This document shows positions 1-8,497 of a stretch of DNA of 64,000 nt, piece after piece. The translations under genes were made by a program, and so were the position numbers. The notes beneath the pieces were generated by a model that did no database searches, had not been told where the DNA came from, and saw only the letters and a list, made by a program, of their open reading frames with translations. The stretch is taken from contig PHCE01000002.1 of NCBI GenBank assembly GCA_002840765.1, positions 558,001 through 622,000 on the forward strand. The letters run 5' to 3'. How positions within the stretch are numbered: position 1 is the stretch's first letter; every line of letters starts with the position of its first letter. The stretch is from Betaproteobacteria bacterium HGW-Betaproteobacteria-7 (GTDB taxonomy: Bacteria; Pseudomonadota; Gammaproteobacteria; Burkholderiales; Rhodocyclaceae).

Positions 1-54
1 CGGCGGCGAGGGCAGGAATGATGTCTTGGCTGAAGCTATCGGGCTGGGCAGGCA
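1..54 (-). CDS. 5' end of an unidentified gene, cut by the window edge
   Basis: An open frame begins with ATG at 54 and reads off the window (MPAQPDSFSQ...). Only about 18 residues are visible, so the product cannot be named. It lies downstream of the DUF3305/DUF3306 pair on the same strand, where other formate dehydrogenase accessory or structural genes are often found. That placement is the only hint of its job. The 145 bases between it and the DUF3306 stop hold no convincing gene. Confidence 0.4.
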
Positions 55-199
55 TGCAGGTTCTCGCAAATGGTCAGAACTTCTTGCAGGACTCGTGCCA
101 TCAAGCAGGCCGCGAAGCGGCGCTCATGGCAGCTGCAGGCCAGGAATAAAAAATTACGTTTAAGCCAATGATTTCATTGCGTCATGGAAGCCACGACGC

Positions 200-646
200 T
201 TAGGCCGGCGTTGCGGGCTTGTTTGGGGCGCTTATTGGCTTGCCAGCAGTTTCTTCGATGCTCGCTGGGACATTTTGTCCGGCGTTGGTCAAAATGTCGC
301 ACTCGCCTGCCGGCGGATCCTGCGCATCAGGCGGCTCCGGTGCCTCGAAGAGCAGTCCGCGCGCCTGATTCAGCGAGGCGAGCATCGCCGCCGGGATCGG
401 ATCAGGGAGCGAATAGTCATCGATGTACACATCGAGACCGTCCATGACATTGAAGCGCGGATCGGCGAACAGGGTTTTCATTGCCTGACGGCGCACGCTT
501 TCGCTGATTTCATCGCGCAGGAAGACGGCGAAGTCGCTGTCCGGGCCGAGATTGGCGAGCAAGGTCTCGGCATCCGGGATTTCCGCGGTTGACGCCTTGT
601 CGGCAGCCTTTTTCAGCCGCGACCAGCGCTCGAGGAAGCGGCTCAA
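200..646 (-). CDS. DUF3306 family protein (formate dehydrogenase-associated)
   Basis: The predicted 148-residue protein opens SRFLERWSRLKK, the basic start typical of DUF3306. A middle section (LANLGPDSDFAVFLRDEIS, then LFADPRFNVMDGLDVY) is family-like, and the tail is Pro/Ala-rich. I chose a TTG start at 646 because it overlaps the stop of the upstream DUF3305 gene as TTGA and begins exactly at the conserved N-terminus. The longer frame upstream only shadows DUF3305. DUF3306 is usually encoded beside formate dehydrogenase genes; its biochemical role is unknown. Confidence 0.8.
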   Translation of the reverse strand: MSRFLERWSRLKKAADKASTAEIPDAETLLANLGPDSDFAVFLRDEISESVRRQAMKTLFADPRFNVMDGLDVYIDDYSLPDPIPAAMLASLNQARGLLFEAPEPPDAQDPPAGECDILTNAGQNVPASIEETAGKPISAPNKPATPA

Positions 647-1107
647 GGCTGGCGCTCCGCAAATGGGTCGTTGCGCCTGATCTTCTTGCGCGGCGCCGGT
701 TTGTAGTGAGTATTGACGAAGTCGCCCAGCCATTCGGCGATCTCCGGCGGCATCGGGACGCCATCGCACTGTTCGCCGGAATCTAGCCAGCGGGCTGCCT
801 CGCCGTAGCTGACGGTGACTTCGCGCGGCTGGGCGAAGTCGTTCTCCAGCCGCCATTGGACGAAGACGCGCGGCTCCGGCGAGGTCAGGTTGAGATGGTA
901 GTTCTCGACCTCGTCGCGAAACAGTTCGAGGTCGTAGCGACCGACCAGGAAACGACGGCGTCGTTCATCGGCAAAAATCTGCCGTGTCGGTACATCGACG
1001 GCGGTCTCGAAGGCCGGGACGACGCCGATGGCCTCCCACTTTTCGCTGATCCAGCGATTGTCGAGACTCAGCTTTTCGATGATTACGGCGACGGGGAATT
1101 GTTTCAT
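643..1107 (-). CDS. DUF3305 family protein (formate dehydrogenase-associated)
   Basis: A 154-residue soluble protein that starts MKQFPVAVIIEK. It carries the DUF3305 pattern: a short beta-rich N-terminus naming a target strain (LDNRWISEKWEA), a YDLELFRDEVENYHLNL segment, and a C-terminal PPEIAEWLGDFVNTHY followed by a basic tail. The ATG at 1107 is preferred over 1146 because the conserved domain begins there. It is translationally coupled to DUF3306 and divergent from fdhD across 65 bp. The family co-occurs with formate dehydrogenases and is presumed to help assembly, but the mechanism is not known. Confidence 0.82.
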   Translation of the reverse strand: MKQFPVAVIIEKLSLDNRWISEKWEAIGVVPAFETAVDVPTRQIFADERRRRFLVGRYDLELFRDEVENYHLNLTSPEPRVFVQWRLENDFAQPREVTVSYGEAARWLDSGEQCDGVPMPPEIAEWLGDFVNTHYKPAPRKKIRRNDPFAERQP

Positions 1108-1172
1108 GGGGGTTTCCGGGAACGGTCTCTTGCAAGCATAGACCAAACCCCGGCGCGTGTAGAATCCCGCCG

Positions 1173-1976
1173 ATGAACCGCCCGCTCATGACCAAGGCCA
1201 GCCGGCCGCTGACGTTCGAGATTTCCGCCATCAATGAAAATGGCGAGCCCGTGCCGACCGCTATCGCCGGCGAACATCCGCTGACGCTGTACGTCGACAA
1301 ACAGGAAATCGTCACCCTGATGACCCTCGGTGCCGCGCCGGAAGCGCTGACCATCGGCTATCTGCGCAACCAGCGCTTGCTCGGTGGCCTCGACGAGATC
1401 GCAGCTGTCCAAGTCGACTGGGAGGTCAATGCGGTTTCGGTGACCACCCGCAGCGGCGCCGGCATAGCTGCCGGGCGCACCGAAAAGCGCACGGTGACCA
1501 CCGGCTGCGGTCAGGGCACGGTCTTCGGCGACCTGATGGCGGAGATCGACAACATCCGCCTGCCGGCCGCCGCCAGCCTGTCGCAGGCGACGCTCTACGG
1601 CTTGCTCGACGCGGTGCGCCAGCACGAGTCGATCTATAAGCAAGCCGGTGCCGTGCATGGCTGCGCCCTGGCCCGCGGCAACGAAATCCTGATGTTCGTC
1701 GAGGATGTCGGGCGGCACAACGCGGTCGATGCCATCGCTGGCCAGATGTGGCTGGATGGGCTGGACGGCGGCGACAAGATTTTCTACACCACCGGGCGGC
1801 TGACCTCGGAAATGGTCATCAAGACGGCACAGATGGGCATCCCCTTCCTCGTCTCGCGCTCCGGGCTGACGCAAATGGGCTGGGAAATCGCCCGCAAGCT
1901 CGGGATGACGATGATCGGGCGCGCCCAAGGCAAGCACTATCTCCTTTTCACCGGCGAAGAAAGATTCACGCGATGA
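1173..1976 (+). CDS. fdhD: Formate dehydrogenase accessory sulfurtransferase FdhD
   Basis: A 267-residue FdhD-family protein. FdhD passes sulfur from IscS to the molybdenum (bis-MGD) cofactor of formate dehydrogenase. Family blocks seen are GEHPLTLYVD near residue 30, a glycine loop TTGCGQGT near 110, VHGCALA near 165, EDVGRHNAVD near 180 and YTTGRLTSEM near 205. The mobile loop carries one cysteine instead of the CxxC pair described for the E. coli protein. Its stop overlaps the mobA start (ATGA), so the two cofactor genes are coupled. Confidence 0.95.
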   Translation: MNRPLMTKASRPLTFEISAINENGEPVPTAIAGEHPLTLYVDKQEIVTLMTLGAAPEALTIGYLRNQRLLGGLDEIAAVQVDWEVNAVSVTTRSGAGIAAGRTEKRTVTTGCGQGTVFGDLMAEIDNIRLPAAASLSQATLYGLLDAVRQHESIYKQAGAVHGCALARGNEILMFVEDVGRHNAVDAIAGQMWLDGLDGGDKIFYTTGRLTSEMVIKTAQMGIPFLVSRSGLTQMGWEIARKLGMTMIGRAQGKHYLLFTGEERFTR

Positions 1977-2566
1977 GCGACAAGATAACCGGCGTCATCC
2001 TGGCCGGCGGCCTCGGCCGGCGCATGGGCGGCATCGACAAGGGCCTGCAGGAACTGCGCGGCCAACCGATGGTGCATTGGGTGGTCGAACGGCTGGCCCC
2101 GCAGGTCGACGAACTGCTGATCAACGCCAACCAGAACGGCGAGCGCTATGCCGCTTTCGGCCACCGCGTTGTACCCGACCAGATTCCCGATTTTGCCGGC
2201 CCGCTGGCCGGCCTGCACGCCGCGCTGTCGGCGGCGGCGCATCCGCTGGTGGCAACGGCGCCTTGCGATTCGCCCTTCCTGCCGGCCGACCTGGTTTCCC
2301 GTCTGCACGCGGCCTTGACCGCTGAAGCCGCAGACCTGGCGGTGGCGCGCACCTTCGACCAGGCGCATCCGGTTTTCTGCCTGTGCCGGCGCGACGTGTT
2401 GCCGCACCTGACGGACTTTCTCGCTGCCGGCGGACGCAAGATCGACCGCTGGTATTCGACGCTGAAGATCGTCGAGGTCGCCTTCGATGACGAGGCCGAG
2501 GCCTTCGAGAACATCAACACACGCGACGATCTGTCGCGCTTTGAGGCACCGGCTTCAGGCCAGTGA
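1973..2566 (+). CDS. mobA: Molybdenum cofactor guanylyltransferase MobA
   Basis: The 197-residue protein attaches GMP from GTP to molybdopterin to form the guanine dinucleotide cofactor needed by formate dehydrogenase. The N-terminal nucleotidyltransferase signature LAGGLGRRMGG(I)DKG is at residues 9-24. The PCDSPFLPADL motif with a metal-binding Asp is near residue 98. The start at 1973 overlaps the fdhD stop, and the conserved motif follows directly, so the in-frame upstream extension inside fdhD is rejected. The 3' end converges on and overlaps mobB by 12 bp. Confidence 0.95.
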   Translation: MSDKITGVILAGGLGRRMGGIDKGLQELRGQPMVHWVVERLAPQVDELLINANQNGERYAAFGHRVVPDQIPDFAGPLAGLHAALSAAAHPLVATAPCDSPFLPADLVSRLHAALTAEAADLAVARTFDQAHPVFCLCRRDVLPHLTDFLAAGGRKIDRWYSTLKIVEVAFDDEAEAFENINTRDDLSRFEAPASGQ

Positions 2567-3049
2567 CAGTCTTTCCAGGATGAAGTCGGCGACTGCCGAC
2601 GGATCGTTCAGATCGAGCTGCGGCAGCGTCGTGGCGACCGGCCGGTCGCTGGCGATGGCGACGATGTGCGGGTCATTCGGGAACAGCAATGGCTTCCCGG
2701 TATCTCCGCGCCAGATTTCGATCTTTGGTATCGGCGCCCGCTTGAATCCTTCGACCAGCACGAGGTCGCACGGGGCCATCTGGGCCAGCGCTTCGTCAAG
2801 TGTCAGTTCGGCCCGGCCCCGCAGTTCGTGCATCACCGCCCAGCGGTTGGCCGAGGTGATCAGGACTTCCCGGCAGCCAGCGTGGCGGTGGCGATACGAG
2901 TCCTTGCCCGGATAGTCGATGTCGAATTCGTGGTGGGCATGCTTGATCAACGAAACCACCAGTCCGCGATTTTCGATCAGGCCGATCAGTCGCTCGACCA
3001 GTGTTGTCTTGCCGCTGCCGGACCAGCCGGCGAATCCAATGATTTTCAT
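2555..3049 (-). CDS. mobB: Molybdopterin-guanine dinucleotide biosynthesis protein B
   Basis: A 164-residue P-loop GTP-binding protein that assists MobA. The Walker A motif GWSGSGKTTL is at residues 8-17. LIKHAHHEFDIDYPGKDSYRHRHAG and DLVLVEGFKRAPIPKIE are standard MobB blocks. It converges on mobA with a 12-bp overlap of the two 3' ends, so the pair is adjacent but transcribed from opposite sides. Confidence 0.95.
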   Translation of the reverse strand: MKIIGFAGWSGSGKTTLVERLIGLIENRGLVVSLIKHAHHEFDIDYPGKDSYRHRHAGCREVLITSANRWAVMHELRGRAELTLDEALAQMAPCDLVLVEGFKRAPIPKIEIWRGDTGKPLLFPNDPHIVAIASDRPVATTLPQLDLNDPSAVADFILERLSLA

Positions 3050-3093
3050 GGAACTGAAGGACGAAAAAGGCCTGCATTATCCCCGATATCGGT

Positions 3094-3588
3094 TCAGGCC
3101 TTCGGCTCGGTGCGTTTCGAGCTCTTCTTGACGGCCCCGTGAGCAGTGTCGAAATGCACCATGAAGTAGGTTTCCTCGCTCGGCAACAGGCTTTCGATGC
3201 GCCATTCCCAGATTTCCTCGCGCAGGTTGTCGAACATCGTCCGCGAACCGGGAGTGCCGAGCAGTCGCCGGATGTCGTCCTTGCTCATGCCGGGACGGAC
3301 ACGAGCGTAGTACTCGTCGCCCAGCACCTGCTCAAGGCGGGCAACCACCTGCTGGCGGTCGAAACTGATCATGTAGCAATGGACGCCGGCCGGTTGCCGG
3401 CTGTATTCCCAGGTGGCCGTGCCGTCGTCGTTCCAGTGCCGAAAACCGGGTTCGCCCATGCGCTCGAGCACTTCCGTGGCCGTCGTGATGCCGGGCTTGA
3501 TCTGTGGCAGGTTGACGATGTCGCAGGCCGGCAGTAGCGCCGAGGCGAGGGCGGTGGCGAGGGTGGCGAGGAATCCGCTCTTGGTCAT
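3094..3588 (-). CDS. BamE/SmpA-like outer-membrane lipoprotein
   Basis: A 164-residue predicted lipoprotein. A hydrophobic signal ends in the lipobox LLPAC, with the lipidated Cys at 22. Two tandem BamE/SmpA-OmlA-like segments follow. Each has the family pattern IKPG(I/M)(T/S)...V/I..(L/R)GEPG or LLGTPG, then an aromatic strand (ATWEYSR; EEIWEWRI). It may help outer-membrane assembly like BamE, but the position beside mobB is not the usual bamE location. Annotation as a BamE-like paralogue is safer than bamE itself. Confidence 0.75.
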   Translation of the reverse strand: MTKSGFLATLATALASALLPACDIVNLPQIKPGITTATEVLERMGEPGFRHWNDDGTATWEYSRQPAGVHCYMISFDRQQVVARLEQVLGDEYYARVRPGMSKDDIRRLLGTPGSRTMFDNLREEIWEWRIESLLPSEETYFMVHFDTAHGAVKKSSKRTEPKA

Positions 3589-3718
3589 GGGGGGCTCCGG
3601 CGGGCGTAATGCGGCAACGGTATTGGTTTTGGGGAATAGCCTGAAAGCAACCTTTGGCGTTTGCCGTGCCCCAGGCTAGCTTTCATAATATCGGGAATCG
3701 CTAATCCACGGACCTATC

Positions 3719-4111
3719 ATGCACCATCTCGACCCCGTCGCTGCCCACGCCTTTCTCAAGGAGAATCCCCGGGCCGTGTTGATCGATTGCCGCACCGAGA
3801 TCGAGCACATGTATGTCGGTCATCCAATCGGCGCCGAACATGTGGCCTGGCAGGAAGCACCGGACTGGGATATTGATCCGCTGTTTGCCGACAAGGTGCG
3901 GCGCATGGTCGGCGGCGACCTTGAGCGGCCGGTGCTGCTCATCTGCCGCAGCGGCCATCGCTCGGTCTATGCCGGTGAAGCACTCGAGGCGGCGGGATTC
4001 AAAGCAGTTACCAACATTCTCGAAGGTTTCGAGGGGCCGCTCGACGACGACTATCATCGTGGCACCCTGGGCGGCTGGCGCCGCCGCGGCCTACCCTGGC
4101 AGCAGTCGTAA
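3719..4111 (+). CDS. Single-domain rhodanese-like protein
   Basis: A 130-residue cytoplasmic rhodanese domain without a signal peptide. LIDCRTEIEH near residue 21 is the first conserved block. The catalytic loop is CRSGHR, with the nucleophile Cys at 76, and a GFKAVTNILEGFEGP block follows. It could carry persulfide sulfur, but the acceptor is unknown. It sits alone between two minus-strand genes, and its end overlaps the 3' end of the drug exporter gene by 21 bp. Confidence 0.88.
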   Translation: MHHLDPVAAHAFLKENPRAVLIDCRTEIEHMYVGHPIGAEHVAWQEAPDWDIDPLFADKVRRMVGGDLERPVLLICRSGHRSVYAGEALEAAGFKAVTNILEGFEGPLDDDYHRGTLGGWRRRGLPWQQS

Positions 4112-5296
4112 CTTCTGGTGGGCGAGAGCGGCCAGGCCGCCGAGCAGCATCAGGCCGCCCATGCCAAGCGCCAGGCTGAGCGTCGAAGCCCAAAGCGCCG
4201 GGGCGATCAGTGCCGCGGCGAGGCTGTTGAAGCCGGACTGGAAGAAGGTCTGGCATGAGGCGGCGAGGCCGCGTTGGGCCGGGAAGGGGTCGAGGGCGAG
4301 AATGGTCAGGCAGGGCATCGCCAGCGCCATGCCGGTGGTGTACATGAATATCGGCAGCACGCTCCATGGCAGGCTCGGGGGTAGCGCCAGATTGAGGCCG
4401 ACGTTGACCGCGGCCGCAGTGATCATCAGCGCGTAGCCGCGGGCGATGGTCACGCTCAACGAGATTTTTCCGGCCAGCCGACCGGACAGCCAGGAGCCGC
4501 ACAACAGCCCGCCCATGGCTGGGCCGAACAGCCAGAGAAAGGCAGTTTCCGGCAGACCCAGATGCGTCATCAAGAACACCGGTGCCGACAGCACATAGAT
4601 GAAGAAGCCAGCGAAATTCAGCGACAGTGCGGCGCAGGCGAAGAGAAAGGCGGGCGAGGTCAGCACCTGCCAGTAAGTGCGGCCGAGATAGCCGGGGCGT
4701 AGCGACTGACGCTTGTGTGGCGGCAGCGTTTCCGGCAGCAGCTTCCAGCAGGCGAAGGCCAGAACGGCCGTCATCAGCACCAGAAAGGCGAACACCATGC
4801 GCCAGCCGAACAGGGTCTGCAGCCAGCCGCCGATGACCGGGGCAATGGCTGGGGCCAGTGCGAACATCATGGTGATCTTCGACATCAGGCGTTGTGCGTC
4901 GGCACCGTCGTAGAGGTCGCGGACGATGGCGCGGCTGATGACGATGCCGGCGCCAGCGGTGATCCCCTGCATGCAGCGCCAGAACCACAGCTGCTCAATG
5001 CTGCTGGCCAGGGAACAGCCGGCCGAGGCCAGGCCGAACAGGGCGAGGGCGGCGAGAATCACCCGGCGGCGACCGAAGCGGTCGGCAATCGCTCCGTGCC
5101 ACAAGGTCATCACGGCGAAGGAAAGCAGGTAGATGGACAGCGTCTGCTGGACTTCCAGCTGGCTGGCTCCGAGGCTGGCGGCGATGTCGGGGAAGGACGG
5201 CAGGTAGGCATCGATCGAGAACGGCCCGACGGCCGCCAGTGCAGCCAGCAACAGCGCGATGCCGCGGCTGCTGACGGGCTGCTCCCGGTCAGCCAC
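4091..5296 (-). CDS. Bcr/CflA family multidrug efflux MFS transporter
   Basis: A 401-residue inner-membrane protein with about 12 hydrophobic segments. PFSIDAYLPSFPDIAASLG near the start and the loop ADRFGRRRVI between TM2 and TM3 are diagnostic of the Bcr/CflA group of proton antiporters. I prefer the GTG start at 5296, which overlaps the comM stop by 8 bp and gives the usual family length. An ATG at 5332 inside comM is the alternative. Specific substrates cannot be predicted. Confidence 0.88.
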   Translation of the reverse strand: MADREQPVSSRGIALLLAALAAVGPFSIDAYLPSFPDIAASLGASQLEVQQTLSIYLLSFAVMTLWHGAIADRFGRRRVILAALALFGLASAGCSLASSIEQLWFWRCMQGITAGAGIVISRAIVRDLYDGADAQRLMSKITMMFALAPAIAPVIGGWLQTLFGWRMVFAFLVLMTAVLAFACWKLLPETLPPHKRQSLRPGYLGRTYWQVLTSPAFLFACAALSLNFAGFFIYVLSAPVFLMTHLGLPETAFLWLFGPAMGGLLCGSWLSGRLAGKISLSVTIARGYALMITAAAVNVGLNLALPPSLPWSVLPIFMYTTGMALAMPCLTILALDPFPAQRGLAASCQTFFQSGFNSLAAALIAPALWASTLSLALGMGGLMLLGGLAALAHQKLRLLPG

Positions 5297-6782
5297 GGGC
5301 GAAGCGCCGATACTGGATAGCCTCGGCGACATGGGCGGCGCCGACCGTGTCGCTGGCGGCGAGATCGGCGATGGTCCGGGCAACGCGCAGGATGCGGTGC
5401 CAGGCCCGGGCCGAAAGGTCTAGGCTGCTGCTGGCTTGCTTCAGCAGGCGGCTGCCGGCTTCGTCCGGGGTGCAGCAGGCGTCGACTTCGGCCGTCGCCA
5501 GACGGGCGTTGGGCTTGTTCTGGCGAGCCTGCTGCCGGGCGCGCGCAGCGCTGACGCGGATCCTGACGCTGGCCGAGGTTTCGCCCTCCGCCTTGCCGAG
5601 CAGCGCTTCGGCCGGCAGGCCGGGTACTTCGATCAACATGTCGAGGCGGTCGAGGAAAGGTCCGGACAGCTTGCCGCGATAACGGGCAATCAGGTCCGGC
5701 GTGCATCGGCACTTGCCAGTCGGAGCGCCGTGGTGACCGCAGGGACAGGGATTCATCGCCGCGATCAGCTGGAATTCGGCGGGAAATTCGGCCTGACGGG
5801 CCGCCCGGGCAATGTGGATGCGGCCGCTCTCCAGCGGCTCGCGGAGGGTTTCCAGCACCTTGCGGTCGAATTCCGGCAATTCGTCGAGGAACAGGATTCC
5901 CTGGTGGGCGAGACTGATCTCGCCCGGTCGTGGCGGATTGCCGCCGCCGACCATGGCGGCCGGTGAGGCGGTATGGTGTGGCTGGCGATAGGGGCGACGG
6001 CCGAAGCTTTCAGGTTGGAACTGGCCGACCAGCGACAGCACGGCGGCGGAGGCACGGGCCTCGTCCATGCCCAGGTCCGGCATCAGGCCGGGCAGGCGGG
6101 CGGCGAGCATCGACTTGCCGGCACCGGGTGGGCCGATCATCAATAGTGAATGATTGCCGGCAGCGGCGATTTCCAGCGCCCGCTTGGCCTGTGCTTGGCC
6201 GCGCACATCGGCAAGATCAGGGAACGGCGGAGCCGCCTCGCTGGCAGCGACAACGGCGGTGGCCAGCGTTTCGCGACCGCTCAGATGGGCGCAGACGGCA
6301 AGCAGGGAGTTGGCGGAGAGGATATCCCCGGCCCCGGTAAGCGCCGCTTCGCTGGCGCTCAGGGCTGGCATGACGAAGGCCTTGCCGTTGCCGACGGTCT
6401 GCAGGGCCATGGCCAACGCGCCGCGCACCGGGCGGAGGTCGCCGGACAAGGAGAGTTCGCCGGCAAATTCATAGTCGGCCAGTGACTTGAGCGGAATCTG
6501 GCCGCTGGCGGCGAGGATGCCGAGGGCGATCGGCAGATCGAAGCGTCCGGATTCCTTGGGCAGGTCGGCCGGTGCCAGATTGACGGTAATGCGCTTAGTG
6601 GGAAACTCGAAGCCGGAATTGACAATGGCAGCCCGCACGCGGTCACGGGCTTCCTTGACTTCAGTGTCGGGCAGGCCGACCAGGGTAAAACTCGGCAGGC
6701 CGCTGGCCAGATGGACCTCAACCGTGACCGGCGGCGCATTGAGGCCATCCAGCCCGCGGCTGTGAGCGATGGCCAGGGCCAT
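5289..6782 (-). CDS. comM: YifB/ComM family Mg-chelatase-like AAA+ ATPase
   Basis: A 497-residue protein of the ComM/YifB family, a hexameric branch-migration helicase that supports recombination during natural transformation. The N-terminal ChlI/LonC-like domain covers about 1-185. The Walker A motif GPPGAGKSM is at residues 217-225 and the Walker B ILFLDELPEF is near 295. A C-terminal domain has a zinc-like CPCGHHG..CRC stretch and ends with helix-rich LSARAWHRILRVARTIADL. It lies just downstream of ubiK with 6 bp between them. Confidence 0.93.
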   Translation of the reverse strand: MALAIAHSRGLDGLNAPPVTVEVHLASGLPSFTLVGLPDTEVKEARDRVRAAIVNSGFEFPTKRITVNLAPADLPKESGRFDLPIALGILAASGQIPLKSLADYEFAGELSLSGDLRPVRGALAMALQTVGNGKAFVMPALSASEAALTGAGDILSANSLLAVCAHLSGRETLATAVVAASEAAPPFPDLADVRGQAQAKRALEIAAAGNHSLLMIGPPGAGKSMLAARLPGLMPDLGMDEARASAAVLSLVGQFQPESFGRRPYRQPHHTASPAAMVGGGNPPRPGEISLAHQGILFLDELPEFDRKVLETLREPLESGRIHIARAARQAEFPAEFQLIAAMNPCPCGHHGAPTGKCRCTPDLIARYRGKLSGPFLDRLDMLIEVPGLPAEALLGKAEGETSASVRIRVSAARARQQARQNKPNARLATAEVDACCTPDEAGSRLLKQASSSLDLSARAWHRILRVARTIADLAASDTVGAAHVAEAIQYRRFARG

Positions 6783-6788
6783 GCCGGC

Positions 6789-7031
6789 TTACTGCCCGCT
6801 GCGCGCCTTCTCCAGCGCCTCGACGCGGGCTTCGAGATCCTTCAGCTTGTCGCGGGTGCGGGCCAGGACCTGCGCCTGGACGTCGAATTCCTCGCGGGTG
6901 ACCAGATCGAGCTTGGCGAAGGCACCGCTGACCAGCGCCTTGGTATTCTTCTCGATGTCCTTGACCGGTGAGTTGGCCAGCAGGGCGCTCATCTTGGCGC
7001 CGATTTCTTCCAGAAATTTAGGGTCGAGCAT
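6789..7031 (-). CDS. ubiK: Ubiquinone biosynthesis accessory factor UbiK (YqiC family)
   Basis: An 80-residue protein that begins MLDPKFLEEIGAK. Its C-terminal coiled coil (VLARTRDKLKDLEARVEALEKA) is typical of BMFP/YqiC proteins, which trimerise and assist aerobic ubiquinone synthesis at the membrane. The start at 7031 has a strong GGAGG site 6 bases upstream. The longer frame to 7100 lacks family similarity and is rejected. It is followed closely by comM on the same strand. Confidence 0.88.
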   Translation of the reverse strand: MLDPKFLEEIGAKMSALLANSPVKDIEKNTKALVSGAFAKLDLVTREEFDVQAQVLARTRDKLKDLEARVEALEKARSGQ

Positions 7032-7121
7032 GGTGTTCCTCCGTGGGGCGTCGAGTGTAGCACAACGGTATTTCCGCAACTTTTCGGGCTTGCTCGTCAC
7101 TGGTGCGTAACGGAGTGTAAC

Positions 7122-7150
7122 TGCACCGCGGTGGTGCGCTGACTTGGTGC
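7122..7150 (+). promoter_or_regulatory. NtrC-type enhancer sites (two overlapping)
   Basis: GCACC-GCGGT-GGTGC at 7123-7137 is a perfect dyad of the NtrC consensus GCACC-N5-GGTGC. A weaker second dyad GCGCT-GACTT-GGTGC lies at 7136-7150, shifted by 13 bp. They are centred about 85-100 bp upstream of the predicted start of transcription, a usual distance for a sigma-54 enhancer. The assignment is by consensus reading only. Confidence 0.75.
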
Positions 7151-7201
7151 GCGATTTCGATTGTTGCTGAAAAGTATATGATTTAAAGCAATAAAGTTAT
7201 C

Positions 7202-7217
7202 TGGCACGCGTTCTGCT
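7202..7217 (+). promoter_or_regulatory. Sigma-54 (RpoN) promoter for the torF-glnK-amtB operon
   Basis: TGGCACGCGTTCTGCT matches the sigma-54 consensus TGGCACG-N4-TTGCW at all fixed positions but one. GG and GC are spaced as required for -24/-12. It lies 57 bp upstream of the porin ATG, with an AT-rich leader and a GGAGAG ribosome-binding site in between. Together with the NtrC-type dyads it predicts induction under nitrogen limitation. Confidence 0.82.
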
Positions 7218-7273
7218 ATTGGTGTGCTACCAGTTTATTTTTTTGATTTTGAATCGCTTACAGGAGAGAAACC

Positions 7274-8065
7274 ATGAAGAAGTCCCTGATCGCCCTTGCC
7301 CTCGTTGGTGCCTTTGCTGCTCCGGCCATCGCCGAAGAGCCGGCCAGCCCGCACACACTGTCGGCCAACGTCGCTATTGCCACCGACTACATTTTCCGCG
7401 GTATCAGCCAGACCAATCACAAAGCGGCCATTCAGGGCGGCTTCGACTACAGCCATGCCAGCGGTTTCTACGCTGGCACCTGGGCTTCGAACGTTGATTG
7501 GGTTTCCCCGTTGTACAAGGACGACAACAGCATGGAGCTGGATGTCTATGGCGGTTATCGCGGTAGTTTTGCTGGTGATTTCACCTACGACGTCGGTGGC
7601 GCCTACTACTACTACACCGGCAAAAAGATCAGTGGCGTTGAGACGCCGGATTCTGCCGAACTTTACGCCGCCATTGGCTGGAAGTTCCTGACCCTGAAGT
7701 ATTCCCATACCGTTTCGCAGAACCTGTTCGGCTGGCAGGGTTACAGCTACAGCACCGGTGCCAACACCAAGGATTCGCGCGGTAGCGGCTACCTGGATCT
7801 GTCGGCGACCATTCCGGTTGCCGAGGGCCTGAACGTTATCGCCCACGTTGGTCGTCAGGAAATCAAGAACAACTCGGCTGCTTCCTACACCGACTGGAAG
7901 TTGGGCGTAACCAAGGATGTCGGTTTCGGCGTCGTTGGCCTGACCTACACCGATACCAATGCTCGCGGTTGCGGCAACACGCATGCCCAGTATTGCTGGG
8001 GTGCCAAGGGCAATGTCGATGTTGGTGACGGTCGCTTCGTGCTGTCGTTTGCCAAGTCGTTCTAA
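7274..8065 (+). CDS. TorF family putative outer-membrane porin
   Basis: A 263-residue secreted protein with a cleavable signal (cut near AFAAPAIA-EE). The mature part is a series of amphipathic beta strands starting LSANVAIATDYIFRGISQTN, the hallmark of TorF/TIGR02001 putative porins. It ends with an aromatic strand, RFVLSFAKSF, with the terminal Phe expected of outer-membrane barrels. It is the first gene of the operon behind the sigma-54 promoter and precedes glnK and amtB. It may therefore admit ammonium or another nitrogen source; this is inference. Confidence 0.85.
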   Translation: MKKSLIALALVGAFAAPAIAEEPASPHTLSANVAIATDYIFRGISQTNHKAAIQGGFDYSHASGFYAGTWASNVDWVSPLYKDDNSMELDVYGGYRGSFAGDFTYDVGGAYYYYTGKKISGVETPDSAELYAAIGWKFLTLKYSHTVSQNLFGWQGYSYSTGANTKDSRGSGYLDLSATIPVAEGLNVIAHVGRQEIKNNSAASYTDWKLGVTKDVGFGVVGLTYTDTNARGCGNTHAQYCWGAKGNVDVGDGRFVLSFAKSF

Positions 8066-8082
8066 GTCACCAGTCTAAAAAT

Positions 8083-8116
8083 CCCCCGCCAGTGTTCCGG
8101 CCGGTGCCGGCGGGGG
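8083..8116 (+). other. Intergenic hairpin between porin gene and glnK
   Basis: CCCCCGCC at 8083-8090 pairs with GGCGGGGG at 8109-8116 in the 83-bp gap before glnK. No T-run follows on the plus strand, so it is not a standard terminator. It may limit read-through or stabilise the upstream porin mRNA, giving unequal expression along the operon. Confidence 0.5.
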
Positions 8117-8130
8117 AAAACAAGTTTTAA

Positions 8131-8487
<357 letters not shown>

Positions 8488-8497
8488 GGAGCGACCC

